From the NCBI RefSeq assembly GCF_010015445.1, contig NC_053116.1, positions 5,531,568 to 5,595,567 on the forward strand: DNA of 64,000 bases, read 5' to 3'. Origin of the DNA: Perca fluviatilis (taxonomy: Eukaryota > Chordata > Actinopteri > Perciformes > Percidae). Below the pieces are notes generated by a model that ran no database searches, was not told where the DNA came from, and was given only the letters and a program-made list of their open reading frames with translations. Made by a program: the position numbers and the translations under genes. The number at the start of each line of letters is the position of its first letter. Position 1 is the stretch's first letter. Positions 33,501 to 46,663 of the stretch are shown here, piece after piece.

Positions 33501-34187
33501 AAACTCACCAAAAACCCTTTAACAGGGAACAAAGTAAGAAACCGAAGAGGGATCCTTCTTCCAAGGCATCCAGTAGATGTCATGTGTTCCGAAAAGAGAA
33601 ATAAAAAGACGTTTTTTTCTAATTGCAACACGGGGACATCATTATTTTAATAACAGAATACATTCTACACATTACAACATGGCTGCAGCAACTCAAATCC
33701 ATCATCCATCAAGATCCACAACGCAAAAGCACAGCATCTGCACACCCAACTACATAATAAACTCACATGCACATCCCTGTAGAGACATGAGGTATTCTCC
33801 TTCAGCTTTTTCTTTTTACAGACACAAATTCCATGGGGTTCCGCTCTTTAAATAAAAATGAAGACAATTCTTGAGTGAGTGGATGTTCCCTCCAGCGTTG
33901 ATCAAAGTTCAACTTTCTATGACTAACATGGTTAGAAAAATGAATACTGAAATGTCAATTATATCTCGTAATGATGATATGCATGCTAATATCACGTTTG
34001 ATGGAAATTAAGCAGAGGCAATGCATTGTTCAACATCCATGAGTCTGAACAGAAAGGTCCTGAAAGCTAATTGATGCAAAAATGGCCTGTTTAGATGATA
34101 AGCAGAAAATGAATAAAGAGATAAAAGGGTTGATGTCATGGGTTAAAGCCCAAAAGAGTTGGAAATAATTGCGCACCAATATCACAG
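30526..34187. other. No gene recognised; one GC-rich repeat-like patch
   Basis: Mostly unique-looking sequence. An open frame at 31061-31522 and its opposite-strand shadow at 31273-31461 have no recognisable domain or splice signals. A patch at 32085-32235 (CACACCGGGAGTGTCTCAGA, GGGGCCTGCGGTGCCGCGG) is more GC-rich than its surroundings and repeat-like. The rest shows nothing I can identify. Confidence 0.35.
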
Positions 34188-34195
34188 CACATAGA

Positions 34196-35101
34196 CAGTG
34201 CTGGGAAGTAATGGAATACATGTAACAGCGTTACGCATTCAGAATACAAATTATGAGTAACTGTATTCTGTTACAGTTACAATTTAAATAGTTGGTATTT
34301 AGAATACAGTTACATTGTTGAAATCAATGGATTACATGACGATACTTATCTGTTTCACGAGTTTATTCACTTTGACTAAATTAAGGCAACTCTATGCATT
34401 TTCCAGAAGCCCCGATATGAAATCGAAAAAAATAGCTATTTGCGTGATCAGTCACAATGGGGTCGGAACCGGCACGACAGAGCCAGGACAAGACTAAGTT
34501 TCTATCTTGGAAATTCAAACAGCATTTCACATTAAAGAACGAACAGGGAGAATTCACAATCCAAATTACTCCACCTCCAACCTGAAGAAGCATCTTAAAG
34601 TAAGCTATTTTTTTAATTAGCCAAGGGTAGTCGTCGTTTTATTGGTCACCTTGCTATTTTAACATTGACGTGCGACTTTAAATTCTCCTACGTGCTGATT
34701 TACTAGCTCCAGAGCCGTTTAAAGACTGACTAGCCCCGTTTGACATGCTAGCTAACGTTAGCTAAAATTAGCTCGTGGTAGCAAGACTGCGGTTAGATTT
34801 TTGTAGTATGCAGTTCGGGACTACCAATACAATAATCTATCTGCTTGTTCAGGTACACATTCAGCTAGTTGGAATAAAAAGAACACCATTATAGGCCTGT
34901 TTAGTAAACTGGATGTGATAGCTGCATTCCTACACTTATAAAACGCAATTCAATGTGGAAGTAATCCTGAAGTAATCCAAGTATTCAGAATACGTTACTC
35001 AGATTGAGTAACGTAACGGAATACATTACAAATTACATTTGTGGGCATGTATTCTGTATTCTGTAACGAAATACGTTTTGAAAGTATCCTTCCCAACACT
35101 G
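34196..35101 (+). mobile_element. hAT element with perfect 8-bp target duplication
   Basis: Ends are CAGTGCTGGGAAG and CTTCCCAACACTG. The flanking 8-mer CACATAGA occurs at 34188-34195 and again at 35102-35109. Sub-terminal sequence is full of GTAAC / GAATAC words in both orientations. Inside, about 34495-34606, the frames read FKQHFTLKNEQGEF and then TSNLKKHLK before a GTAAGC donor, which resembles the end of a BED zinc-finger exon of a hAT transposase. No catalytic domain remains, so this is a 906-bp deletion derivative. It could be mobilised only by a full-length relative. Confidence 0.92.
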
Positions 35102-35109
35102 CACATAGA

Positions 35110-37108
35110 CAAAAACAATTATTGAGTGGCTTTGTGTTAGGGAAATGATTGCAGAGCAGTCCTGTCAAAGTGCACCTGAGCAAGGCACTGTACTTTCTGC
35201 ACTGGGAAATCTGTGGATCAGCTTGATTATTATTTATCAATGTAGAAATGTGTGAAAGATTACGGGTAAAATCTTTAGCTTGATTAGCATAACCATCCAG
35301 TTATTAACCCTCGACAGGCTTTTGCCACTCAGGGTCAAACAACTCGCTCATTAGTGACCCCCCCAGCAACAAGGGCCCTGTGCAACATTTCAAAACCTCA
35401 CAAGATTTCATTAGAACAAGAGTAATACTCTACAGCCGGCTTGTGTGAAGTGTGAGGCTGTTCTTTGGCACAGCTGAGTTTTGAGCTAAATGTCTGCATG
35501 CTAACATGCTCACAATGACGTGATTATGTTTACCATATCAACGTATCCTCATACAATAATCCTTCGCGTGTTATCTTACTAATGTGCAACACCAGCAATC
35601 AGTGGACCTGTGGATACTTCACTTGCACATACATTTACTTCACTTGCACATATGTATACATTATTATTTTAACCCAAATCATCTATTATTTTATCAATTA
35701 TAACTAGTATTTTTGCTTGAATTCACGACGTTAATCACGTGTAACGTTAACTGGATGTTGCTACCACAAGGTAGCACACTAACCGCCAATAACAAAAGAA
35801 GTGGTTGAGACAGGTGGAGGCAAAATGCATAACCGCAGTCAACAATGCCACTCAGGTTAAAGCTGTCTTTTTGCCTCAGAATCCATTTCCTAGTCCTTCT
35901 GTGATCATTGCCATTGCAACAGCTGTAGAAAACAATGGTAACGTTGTCACATTTCAATCAGGAGAGACTTCGTTGCAGGTATGCAAAGATTTATTGTACG
36001 AATGCATGATAGGACATGTACAGTCTTTGAAGATTAGACTCCATCATTATGAAATGATATATATTTAGGGGGTTAGAAAGCCAGAAGCTGACCCCCCGAT
36101 GGAGTCTAGACACTGATGGTGGTGCGAGGAGCCGACGGCAGTCTTGCGGGAGGACTCAGGAGCCGTGCAAGATGAAGAACGGAGGAGCAAGGGTAGGCGG
36201 AGGGTTGTGCTCTTAGCCTGAAATAACAACTGAGCAGCAGAGAGACAGGTTTAAAACAGGGAGGTCATGCTGTGATTGGCTCGTGAAATTCAAGGTCGCT
36301 TCTGATTAGTTAAAATAAAAAGCCAGCTGTTCAGTTTTAGAAGAGAGAACATAGAATGTTCAAGAGGTATGTTTCCAAATGCATACAAATGAGCACTAAC
36401 AGACAAGTGAATTCATGAACAGTCTTAATTGGAAAACACTTTATGTGTAACTACAGTCATAGTAATATTTGGTTAAACTTCTCCATTTTTGGCATGGATG
36501 TTACAGTATGGGATGTAATCAGTGTGCGATTTTATAGAAAGCAAGAGGGGGGATGTTTTTTGATCATGCACAACAAAACAAAACATGCAAGAATGAAATC
36601 CCCCTTTCAATACCATAGATATAGTGCCACATGGCCAGCCATGCCAAAACACCTACTTATGCACAACAATATCCATTGGAAAATAATCTCAAAAAGAAAT
36701 AGCACAACATGGTGTCAACATATCACACAGCGCTTTCAAGCTGGAGTTCACTTCACGGCGAAAACAAAATATTTTCACCCAGGAAATGCTTGTTCGTTCC
36801 TCAGGATTGTTTTATCCAAATCTGATCTTTTTCCTAAACTTCAACGTCATTTTGGTGCCTAAACTTAACGGTCATCGCCGCATGATGCTCACTTTTTCTG
36901 GCTAAACTCCACTACCATGGCCCCTGAAAGGACCGTCAGATACATGTTGTCCCCACCGGGGATAACGATAATTCAGCAGAGGCAGGAATATGTAGACCAG
37001 AAAGGGCGAAACCCCCCCGACCCGGCAAATGGCACCCTGTAGATGTAATTTACATGGTGATACTCCTAACTACGAAAAGAAGGTAATGTCCGCAACACTG
37101 CTTCAAAC
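35110..37108. other. No confirmed gene; one open stretch with a splice donor
   Basis: From about 35805 to 35979 the plus strand is open, giving a non-repetitive peptide (QVKAVFLPQNPFPSPSVIIA, ENNGNVVTFQSGETSLQ) that ends at a donor, TTGCAG|GTATGC. It could be an exon of a lost gene or a chance frame. 36780-36900 has TAAACTT words of a common fish repeat; 36960-37100 leads into the palindrome. Confidence 0.35.
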
Positions 37109-38042
37109 TCCCATATTTAATATAAAATGCAATGTTTCGATCCAATTGGGTCTTCTTCAGGCAAATGGTGAACACATTTGATGAAGGGATATATGTAGGG
37201 CTCACATTCAGCTGACACACCATCTGGCTTCAATTAGTCTGATTAGGTGTGAGCGGCCCAAAAAAGCCCCACCCAGGACATTTTCATAGACGGTTTCACC
37301 ATATACATCTCAAAAGAGGGGGGGCTTGTTTAAAATACAATATATCCAAAAAGACACATGATGTTACCATGCACAAAACTGGAGAAAAAGGGAAAAAGAA
37401 AGAAGAAAGGAATAAACATTCAAGAGGAAAACAATTCCATATAAAGTTACCATGTAACAGTTAAGAAATTAATAAACATTTTGGATTCATTATCTAAACA
37501 CAATGTAGAATTTGATATAATACCATTCTTATAAAAATGTTGTAAGATATTGTTTGTTTCTTAATGAAGAATTTGATATAAAACCATACTTATAAAAAAT
37601 GTTGTAAGATATTGTTTGTTTCTTATATAAAATATTGTAAGATATTGTCTGTTTGTGTAAGTACTAATGCAGCAGATTTTATGAACATGTGGGGTAATGT
37701 TTATTAATTTCTTAACTGTTTGTGGTAACTTTATATGGAATTGTTTTCCTCTTGAATGTTTATTTCTTTCTTCTTTTTCTTTTTTTCCCTTTTTCTCCAG
37801 TTTTGTGCATGGTAACATCATTTTCTTTTGGATATATTGTATTTTAAACAAGCCCCTTTTTTTGAGATGTATATGGTGAAAACGCTCTATAAATGTCCTG
37901 GTGTACACCTAATCAGAATAAATGGTGAATCATGTTTAATCTGAATGTGAAGCTAATATATCCCTTCATCAAATGTGTCCACCATTTGCCTGAACAAACC
38001 AGTTGCGAAATCATACGTTGCATTTTATATTAAATATGGGAG
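37109..38042. repeat. Large palindrome with arms near 350 bp, possibly inverted Penelope 3' ends
   Basis: The left arm, 37109-37482, starts CTCCCATATTTAATATAAAA. The right arm, 37697-38042, is its reverse complement with some indels and ends TTTTATATTAAATATGGGAG. The spacer 37483-37696 holds about two and a half copies of a 60-bp unit with TTATAAAAATGTTGTAAGAT. Words such as AGAAGACCCAATTGGATCGA (minus strand, left arm) are ones I associate with 3' regions of Penelope-like elements. Open frames across the arms are mirror pairs and not genes. Confidence 0.8.
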
Positions 38043-38891
38043 TGTTACAGTATTTAGTTAATACTTTTCATTTGTCCTGCACCTGCCAGAAGGTGGGATG
38101 TGCACACAGTTACTTTTATAAATTTTGATACTCCTAACTATTCATTTATGTCACCAGAAAACCTGGCCTCCTTAAAAAACAACCAGTTGTTTTGTCACAA
38201 CTGTGCCTCATCAAAAATAAAGAGATCACCTAGAATTATACATCTGCATCAGCATACCCCTGCTTTGGCAGGCTTGTCGGGCAGCAGCCATGTTTAGTGC
38301 CAGGAAATTTGGCCATTTTATTTACCACCTGGCTGAAGTAATGATTAATAATGTATGAATGTCTTCAAAATGGCTCGTTAGATTTGTTAGAAAAAGTACC
38401 TTCAATTATTATAGTTATTTTGCCTTTGAAAGTCATATGTGATTATTTTTTTAAGACCACTACCATAAAACAATGAATACCCAACGGTTCATAGTGTACT
38501 ATAAACAGCTTAAAATCCTAAAAAAGTCTGAGGTGAAAAATGATTGCTTTAGCCTGCAGAATGGATTTACGGATAAAGAAGATGCTTAAAAAACAATATA
38601 TATTTTTATAATATTTGATTTGAATGATTTATATCTCCATGGCATATCTCCATCTTTTTAACGTATTGTATTGTAATGTGTGTATTAATTATTACATTGT
38701 CCCATTAAGAGAGTTGTAAGGACCTCAGGATGCAGGAGCTAATGAGAATCATAAATAATCAAACCAACACATTTCCTGTCCAAAACCCGGTTTTACAGCA
38801 TAGTGGAAGGTCCGGCTAGGTGCAAACAGCTTTGGAGGACTTAGCAGATTTTGAGCGTAATGGAATAAAAAAATAAAACTGTTAGTTTGAC
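38043..38891. other. No gene recognised
   Basis: AT-rich. A small frame at 38100-38297 has no recognisable domain. Nothing else found. Confidence 0.3.
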
Positions 38892-39085
38892 TGTAGGCTC
38901 GCATTGCCAGATCTATCTGGCTACACTACACATTCCTGGCGAGGAGAAAAAATTGCTCTGGGTTGTTTGCATGTCTTTAAACCAATTACAATGGTCTTGG
39001 GCGGCGCAAAGCCCCGGACACAGCAGCAGTGGCTCTGCAAAATAGTCTCAGGAAGGAACTTGTTTTGGTGGAACATTTGCACCTT
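38892..39085 (+). mobile_element. Fragment of the TAGTCTCGCATTGCC MITE family
   Basis: GTAGGCTCGCATTGCCAGAT begins it, followed by TGCATGTCTTTAAACCAATT, TTGGGCGGCGCAAAGC and GGAAGGAACTTGTTTTGGTG in the same order as at 12589 and 58188. The other end is missing. Confidence 0.8.
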
Positions 39086-39791
39086 GCAAGAGAAAATGCC
39101 AAACCAGTATATTAATTCATATTAAATGAAATTAACTGTTCACACAATACAGTAAATTAGCTGGTTACGTGTTTAAACCTCATTTTCTCTTACCAGTGTA
39201 TTGCCATGTGGACTTCGTCCACAGCAATCCCACACACTAAAAACTCCTGGGTCAAAAATAACCCATAATGGATTATTTTTGACCCAACTCCTGGGTTAAA
39301 AAGGGACCAACTAATTTCTGGGTTATTTCAACCCAGAAAATTTGGTTATTCTTTACATATCCAAATTTTGGATTAAAATAACCCAACCGTGTAGTTACAG
39401 TTTTTCTCAATTGCTTAAACACTATAACCAGGCTTTTGAACTAAAATTTCAAAACCATAACTCCATTTTTCAAAAAGCACACCCATTTCACTAAACTTTA
39501 AACACTATTCCCTGGTTTTAACACTTGAGTCAGATTTGTTGAACTGTTACTGCAAAACTCTACACACAAATCCCTTCATTTTTCATTGCCTACACCATGT
39601 TGTCATTTAGAAAGCACAGCATTCAATATTGCTCACTCAAGTCAGCACAGCTGAAGCTCAATTAGCACACAATTACCCAGGTGGAAACACTACGAGTCAA
39701 AAATGATCACACACCAATCAGAACTTTCAATAGATAGATAAAATAGCCAAAGTCAGTTCATTGAGTTTTCGAACAATGGATCCACAGAGAA

Positions 39792-42071
39792 ATGACGGTA
39801 GAGGGGGAGGACGTGGTGAAGGAGGAAGGTGAGGAGGGAGAGGAGGAAGACTTGGTGAAGGACGAGGTAGAAGAGGAGGACGTGGTGAAAGGAGGAGTAA
39901 GGGCAAGGAGACAAGCAGTCTCAGATGAAATTCGAGCCACTTTAGCGGACCATGTTCTTGTCCATGTTATGACCATGAGGGAGGCTGGGCAACGAGTCCA
40001 GCCTAATTTGAGTCGCTTCACCGTCTCCTCCATCATCAGAACCTTCAGGGAGGAAAACAGGTAGGTGTACTTACAGTATGACTGCTCTGTACAGTAACTT
40101 TTGAGTGCTGTACTCTGTGCTTTGACATCACATGCACTGTTGTACTATGCTTCTGTAATACTAAATAAATCCATAAAATTTACAGTAATGCGTGCTTCTA
40201 TTTTTGTAGGATACAGAGACGACCATCTGGTGGTGGGAGGCTAAGGCTTTTGTCAGAGGAGCAAGAGAGGGAGCTTGTAAACATGGTCATTGCCAATAAT
40301 GTAATCCGCCTGCGAGAGATTCAAAGGAGAGTGATTGAGGATGATAATCATTTTCAAGGAATAAAGTCCATCAGCCTTTCTACAATTGATCGCATCCTCC
40401 GAAAGCATCGGTTCTGGATGTAACAGGTGTGCCGCGTCCCTTTTGAACGAAACTCTGACAGGGTAAAAGACCGAGTGGAATATGTTCAGGTATGACTTTT
40501 GATATTGTATGAAGTATTGTGCACCATCACAGTATAGCAGTTTATGCTGCCATTTGTGCCCTCTTGAACTGTGCTTCAGGGTAGTGATATACTCTATTGT
40601 GTTTTGATGTGTTTTGCAGAGAATCTTTGAGATTGAAGGCTGGCCTGTTCCACCTGAAATTATCTTTGTGGATGAGGCTGGTTTCAACCTCACCAAAAGA
40701 AGGAGAAGGGGGAGGAATTAGGGCTGCACAATTAATCGAATTTTAATCACGATTTTGGCTTCCCACGATCAAATTTGCGTGATCGAGCGATATTTAAAAT
40801 GAGTCATTCCCTTCATAGAACAGTTTTTGCAAAGCCAATCTAGCGCTCCATAAACCACTGTCTGATCATATGTCTCCATGAGCCAATCAGAGCTGTTCCC
40901 TGCCTGCACCGCGCAGCTTAGTTTCTAGATGTAGACAGTCACAAGACAGAGTAACGTGAGGAAAATTCCACAATAGGTAGCAGTCGGTCATCATAAGCCG
41001 GTCACGATGTTTACCAGTTTACCAGTAAACGCAACATTTTGTCCCGTCTGTGTTGTTTTTCAGACAACCGCAGTGACCAGTGCTAGTTTGTCTTTTAGCT
41101 CATAGCTTTAGCAGCAGACTGTTGGACGTCCCGCTGTTGGAATCCTACAGTGAAATACAGACACACTACACTGTTTAGCAGTCAGCATTTTAGCAGTGTT
41201 TAATCCAGTTACTACTATGGCTAACGGTAGGCTAACGTTACCTGCTGTGTAACGTGTTATTAGTGTTTACTAGCGTGACATTCAGCAATGTTTATGTTGC
41301 CTCTAACGCGGGTTTCGGAGCATCAGAGCGCAACGCAGACCTGTAAGTGGCAGTGTAATGAGCCACAGAAATCCGCGTAGCTATTTAGTCTGGTAGATAC
41401 CAGGCACCACATGCGCCGTTAACGTGAACCGAAAATTGCGTTGCCTGTAGCCTATCTTTCACGGCAAACATGCATGTGTTGAAAGCGGTCGCACAACAGC
41501 TGAAATGGCATACTCCTTCACAGTATCCTTCAATAAAGGAGGAATGTATGGATGTATTAGTAGGCATGTAGCACAATATGGATGTAAAAGCAGTTATAAT
41601 TATAGAATTATGTGACAATAAAATTTGTTTTGGCTAAAATCAACAAGTAATCGTGATAATTAATCGTGATCTCAATATTGATCAAAATAATCATGATTAT
41701 CATTTTGGCCATAATCGTACAGCCCTAGGAGGAATATAATCGGCCATCGGGCTATTGTAAATGTCCCTGGTCAGCGTGGAGGGAATGTCACGATGTGCGC
41801 AGCCATCAGCCAACGAGGGGTATTCCATCGCCATGCCAGTCTAGGACCCTATAATACTATGCTCCTTCTTGCATTCCTTGACTGTCTAAGAGAGCATATG
41901 TTCCAGCTGGACCACAGGGAACCAGCACAACCAGAGCACCCTCACTATGTTGTTGTTTGGGATAACGTCAGCTTCCATTGCGCTGCTCTGGTTCGTGACT
42001 GGTTTACCGATAACCCAATATTTTCCAACCTCTTTCTGCCTGCATACTCTCCATTTTTAGTAGTACTGTAA
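39792..42071 (+). pseudogene. Tc1/mariner transposase, spliced, broken by a hAT insertion
   Basis: Exon 1 ends at 40061 (VSDEIRATLADHVLVHV, QRVQPNLSRFTVSSIIRTF) with donor AACAG|GTAGGT. Its glycine/arginine-rich 5' part is frameshifted. Exon 2 is 40210-40489 (GGGRLRLLSEEQERELV, a helix-turn-helix stretch, then RVPFERNSDRVKDRVEYVQ) with an in-frame TAA after HRFWM. Exon 3 starts at 40620 with the first catalytic aspartate in IIFVDEAGFN. The frame is cut at GRN by the hAT element, then resumes at 41736 (IIGHRAIVNVPGQRGGN). The second aspartate is in VVWDNVSFH. The frame ends at LPAYSPFLVVL, just before the third catalytic acid, which is lost. Inactive. Confidence 0.92.
40719..41727. mobile_element. 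hAT element, 1009 bp, with perfect 8-bp duplication GGAGGAAT
   Basis: It starts TAGGGCTGCACAATTAATCG and ends ATAATCGTACAGCCCTA. GGAGGAAT lies at 40711-40718 and again at 41728-41735. Removing the element and one copy restores the transposase frame of the mariner gene (RGRN, then IIGHRA). The ends are rich in AATCG / CGATTA words. The body has no transposase. A stretch with GACGTCCCGCTGTTGGAATC (about 41126) recurs at about 63040, so part of this family lies at the right edge too. Confidence 0.95.
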
Positions 42072-42629
42072 TACAGCAATGAATAAAATGTGCCAATGTA
42101 ACCATTGTTTGTGTCATGTGTTCATCTGAAAAGGTTTGTGACATATCTTAACAGTTTTGGAAATGTTTTGAATTTATTACACCAGTGTGTAAAACTTAAG
42201 TTTTAGTGTGTATGTTGTGACGGCTTGTGTGTCCCGTCTGAGGTCAAAGTTTGGTTTTTCAGCAAGAGTTAATGGTTTTGATATAGTGCTTCATTTTGAC
42301 CTGAAAATAGGATGTTTGGTGAATTGAGTGAGACGTTATGGATTTAAGTTTACTGTTTTGAGAATACGAGGCATAGTTTCAAGAAATCTGTTTAAACAAT
42401 CGAGAAAAACTGTAATATAACCCAACTTCTGGGTTAAATACCTGACCCAAATATTTGGTTAAAATTACCCAACATTGTAGTTAATATAACCCAACTTCTG
42501 GGTCAAAAGAACAACCCCATTTTCTGGGTTGAAATAACCCAGAAATTAGTTGGTCCCTTTTTAACCCAGGAGTTGGGTCAAAAATAACCTAACTTGGGTT
42601 ACTATGCCAGTATGCCTTATTTCAGAAAA

Positions 42630-43805
<1,176 letters not shown>

Positions 43806-44799
43806 CCCTATAACCCAGAACATGGGTTACTCTTTGAAAAATAACCCAGAAACCCAAACAACCCAGGAATTGGGTCAAAATATTAGCCCTATAACCCAGA
43901 AAATGGTTACTCTCTGAAAAAATAACCCATAATTTTAACCCAACACAAATAACCCAGAAACTGTGTTGAAGAAATAACCCAGGAGTTTTTAGTGTGCACC
44001 CATCGGTTCAAAAACGTCCCAGTTAGAGAGGAAATGCCTTAAACATATTCTTTGTTAATCTTTACAATTATTACCCGAAAGAACCAAGCAGCCTTGTGTC
44101 ACGGACGACCAGGAGACAGACTGCAGTAGAGAAGCTGAGCTTTATTAACAATGATCCAACAACGAGCAGGAAGCAGCAGGCAGGAAATCTGGTAGCTGGG
44201 TAGGCAGGTTCCAGAGCAGCAGCAGACAACAGGATCCGAAGTACAGGGTAGGCAAACTGATCCCTCTGGAGGCCATGGCGGGGCTGATCCCTCTGGAGGC
44301 CATGGCGGGGCTGATCCCTCTGGAGGCCATGGCGGTCCTGGGAACCGTGTCGGCAGGACCTCCACAGTCCCCTTAGAGGGCGTATGGCCCCCCCCCAAAA
44401 TTTTCCTGGGGAGGCTCCCCGGGATGATGTCCAGGACAGGCAATGAGGGCTTAGAACTGGGCGGCACCGTGATGAGGGCCTGCAACGGGCTGTACCGTGA
44501 CGAGGCGTCGAGCCCGACTGGCGTACACCGCGGTGACAAGCCGGGCGACGGGCTGTACCGGCGGAAGAGGGCTTAGGAAGGGTGCTAGCTAGGTGGGGTT
44601 CAGGAAGGAGGCTAGCTAGCCTGGGCTCAGGGAAATGCCAGCTAGGCTAGACTCTGGGGAGCCGCGCCACAAGGCCGGGATCCTAGGAACTCTGGGGGAG
44701 CCGCTACACGGCCGGGACTCTAGGAACTCTGGGGAGCCGCTATACGGCCGGGACTCTAGGAACCCTGAGGGGCCGCTACATGGCCGGGACTCTAGGAAC

Positions 44800-45775
44800 T
44801 CTAGGAGACCAGAGGACTCTGGGACACTAGAGAGCTCGGGGACACTAGGAAGCTCTGGGACACTAGAGGACTCTGGGACACTAGAGGACTCTGGGACACT
44901 AGAGGACCCTGGGACACTAGAGGACCCTGGGACACTAGAGGACCCTGGGACACTAGAGGACTCGGGGAACCTTGGGACACTAGAGGACTCGGGGAACCTT
45001 GGGACACTAGAGGACTCGGGGAACCTTGGGACACTAGAGGACTCGGGGACACTAGAGGACACTAGAGGACTCGGGGACACTAGAGGACTCCGGGGAACCT
45101 AGGGACACTAGAGGACTCGGGGACACTAGAGGACTCGGGGAACCTAGGGACACTAGAGGACTTCGGGGACACTAGAAGGACTCGGGGAACCGAGGGACAC
45201 TAGAGGACTCGGGGGACACTAGAGGACTTCGGGGACACTAGAGGACTCGGGGACACTAGAGGACTCGGGGAAGGGACACTAGAGGACTCGGGGACACTAG
45301 AGAGCTCGGGGAACCTGGGGACACTAGAGGACTCGGGGAACCGAGGGACACTAGAGGACTCTGGGACACTAGAGGACTCGGGGACACTAGAGACACTAGA
45401 GGACTCGGGGACACTAGGGACACTAGAGGACTCGGGGACACTAGGGACACTAGAGGACTCGGGGAACCTAGGGACACTAGAGGACTCGGGGACACTAGAG
45501 AGCTCGGGGAACCTAAGGACACTAGAGGACTCGGGGAACCGGGGGACACTAGAGGACTCGGGGAACCGGGGGACACTAGAGGACTCGGGGAACCGGGGGA
45601 CACTAGAGGACTCGGGGAACCGAGGGACACTAGAGGACTCGGGGACACTAGAGGACTCGGAGACAATAGAGGACTCGGAGACAATAGAGGACTCGGAGAC
45701 AATAGAGGACTCGGGGACACTAGGGACAATAGAGGACTCGGGGACACTAGGGACAAGGGAACCGCTACCTAGCCT
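44800..45775. repeat. 18-bp minisatellite in the Gag-like gene
   Basis: The unit GGACACTAGAGGACTCGG is repeated about 50 times, with 9- or 12-bp spacers such as GGAACCGAG in some copies. All three minus-strand frames remain open over hundreds of bases (SSVPES, SPLVSP and related), because the unit length is a multiple of three and contains no stop in them. A second array of about eight 27-bp units (GCCAGCTGGGACTCAGGAAA) lies at 45790-46005. Confidence 0.95.
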
Positions 45776-46663
45776 AGAGTCAGGGGGAATCCAAACCAAC
45801 CGGGACTCAGGAAAGCCACCAGCCAGCTGGGACTCAGGAAAGCCACCAGCCAGCTGGGACTCAGGAAAGCCACCAGCCAGCTGGGACTCAGGAAAGCCAC
45901 CAGCCAGCTGGGACTCAGGAAAGCTACTAGCTAGCTGAGACTCAGGGAAGCTACTAGCTAGCTGGGACTCAGGAAAGCCGCTAGCTAGCTGGGACACAGG
46001 GATACTAGCTGCGCGCTGGGACTCTGGAGAGAGGCCGCGAACAGGCGCGCTGTCTGTGGAGGCATGGAAAGAGCTGTAAATCGGCTCAGAGGCAGGAGGA
46101 CTGCACGTCAGCTCAGGGTCAGGAGAGCTGCACGCCAGCTCGGGGTCAGGAGAACCGAACGCCAGCTCGGGGTCAGACACCGGCTCGGGAACAGAAGGGT
46201 TGCTAGTCTCTGCAGGGCAGTTGCTGTGAGCAGTCTCGGCTGGGCAGTCGCGGTGAGCCGTCTCGTCTGGCCAGTCGCGGTGAGCAGTCTCTGGCTTCTG
46301 GTCGACTGGGCAGACGCTTGCTGGCTTCTGTCCGACTGGGCAGTCAAATGGCTCCCTGCTGAAGTGGGCCTGTGGTGAGGACTTTGGCACCGGATCGGCT
46401 GGCTCGGCAAGCGCTACCGTAAGGGAGGAACCACAAACCCAAAGGGCTCGGTCCAGAAACTCACTAAACGGCAGGTTGAGGTCCTCGAGCAGCAGCATCC
46501 AAGTAAGTGGGTCATCTAACCCGCTCCAGAACTGATACTTTAAGAAGTCCTCCTCCCAGCCCGCACTGTGATAATAACAGAGGTAAACTGCAACAAAATC
46601 TTCCAGAGTGTCTCCGTTTTGATTGAACAGATGATCTTCCATGGCGTCCTCATCCATGTTCAT
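45200..46663 (-). CDS. Gag-like protein with an expanded SSVPES repeat tail
   Basis: The ATG at 46663 lies 21 bp inside the 5' LTR edge. The first 90 residues are not repetitive (DTLEDFVAVYLCYYHSAGWE, LKYQFWSGLDDPLTWMLL, LPFSEFLDRALWVCGSSLTV) and resemble the capsid-like Gag region of fish Ty3/Gypsy elements and its domesticated relatives. Then follow repeats: CP- and TAHRDCPAE-type units at about 105-150, about eight 9-residue SQLAGGFPE units at 215-300, and from about 300 a 6-residue SSVPES unit (18 bp) with RFPE spacers up to the stop at 45200. Beyond the stop the same repeat continues in other frames to about 44800, so length differs between copies. Structural role only; no enzymatic part. 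Confidence 0.75.
   Translation of the reverse strand: MNMDEDAMEDHLFNQNGDTLEDFVAVYLCYYHSAGWEEDFLKYQFWSGLDDPLTWMLLLEDLNLPFSEFLDRALWVCGSSLTVALAEPADPVPKSSPQAHFSREPFDCPVGQKPASVCPVDQKPETAHRDWPDETAHRDCPAETAHSNCPAETSNPSVPEPVSDPELAFGSPDPELACSSPDPELTCSPPASEPIYSSFHASTDSAPVRGLSPESQRAASIPVSQLASGFPESQLASSFPESQLASSFPESQLAGGFPESQLAGGFPESQLAGGFPESQLAGGFPESRLVWIPPDSRLGSGSLVPSVPESSIVPSVPESSIVSESSIVSESSIVSESSSVPESSSVPRFPESSSVPRFPESSSVPRFPESSSVPRFPESSSVLRFPELSSVPESSSVPRFPESSSVPSVPESSSVPSVPESSSVSSVPESSSVPESSSVPRFPESSSVPRFPELSSVPESSSVPSPSPLVSPSPLVSPKSSSVPRVL

Larger units (their letters stand above)
39398..42412 (+). mobile_element. Tc1/mariner-superfamily element with introns, inserted at TA
   Basis: The ends CAGTTTTTCTCAATTG and CAATCGAGAAAAACTG are inverted, and TA lies on each side (39396-39397 and 42413-42414). 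It carries a spliced transposase gene on the plus strand. The right sub-terminal part has long T-rich and GTTTAAAC words matching the left. It sits in the outer MITE and itself contains a hAT element. Confidence 0.9.

Noticed and set aside
37249..37908. Pairs of lysine-rich frames on opposite strands
   Set aside because: Mirror images from the palindrome arms.
44635..45102. A plus-strand frame of GTLED repeats
   Set aside because: Antisense of the same minisatellite.
45256..45756. A 166-codon SPLVSP frame
   Set aside because: Alternative frame of the 18-bp minisatellite; the frame starting at 46663 is the one with a non-repetitive Gag-like front.
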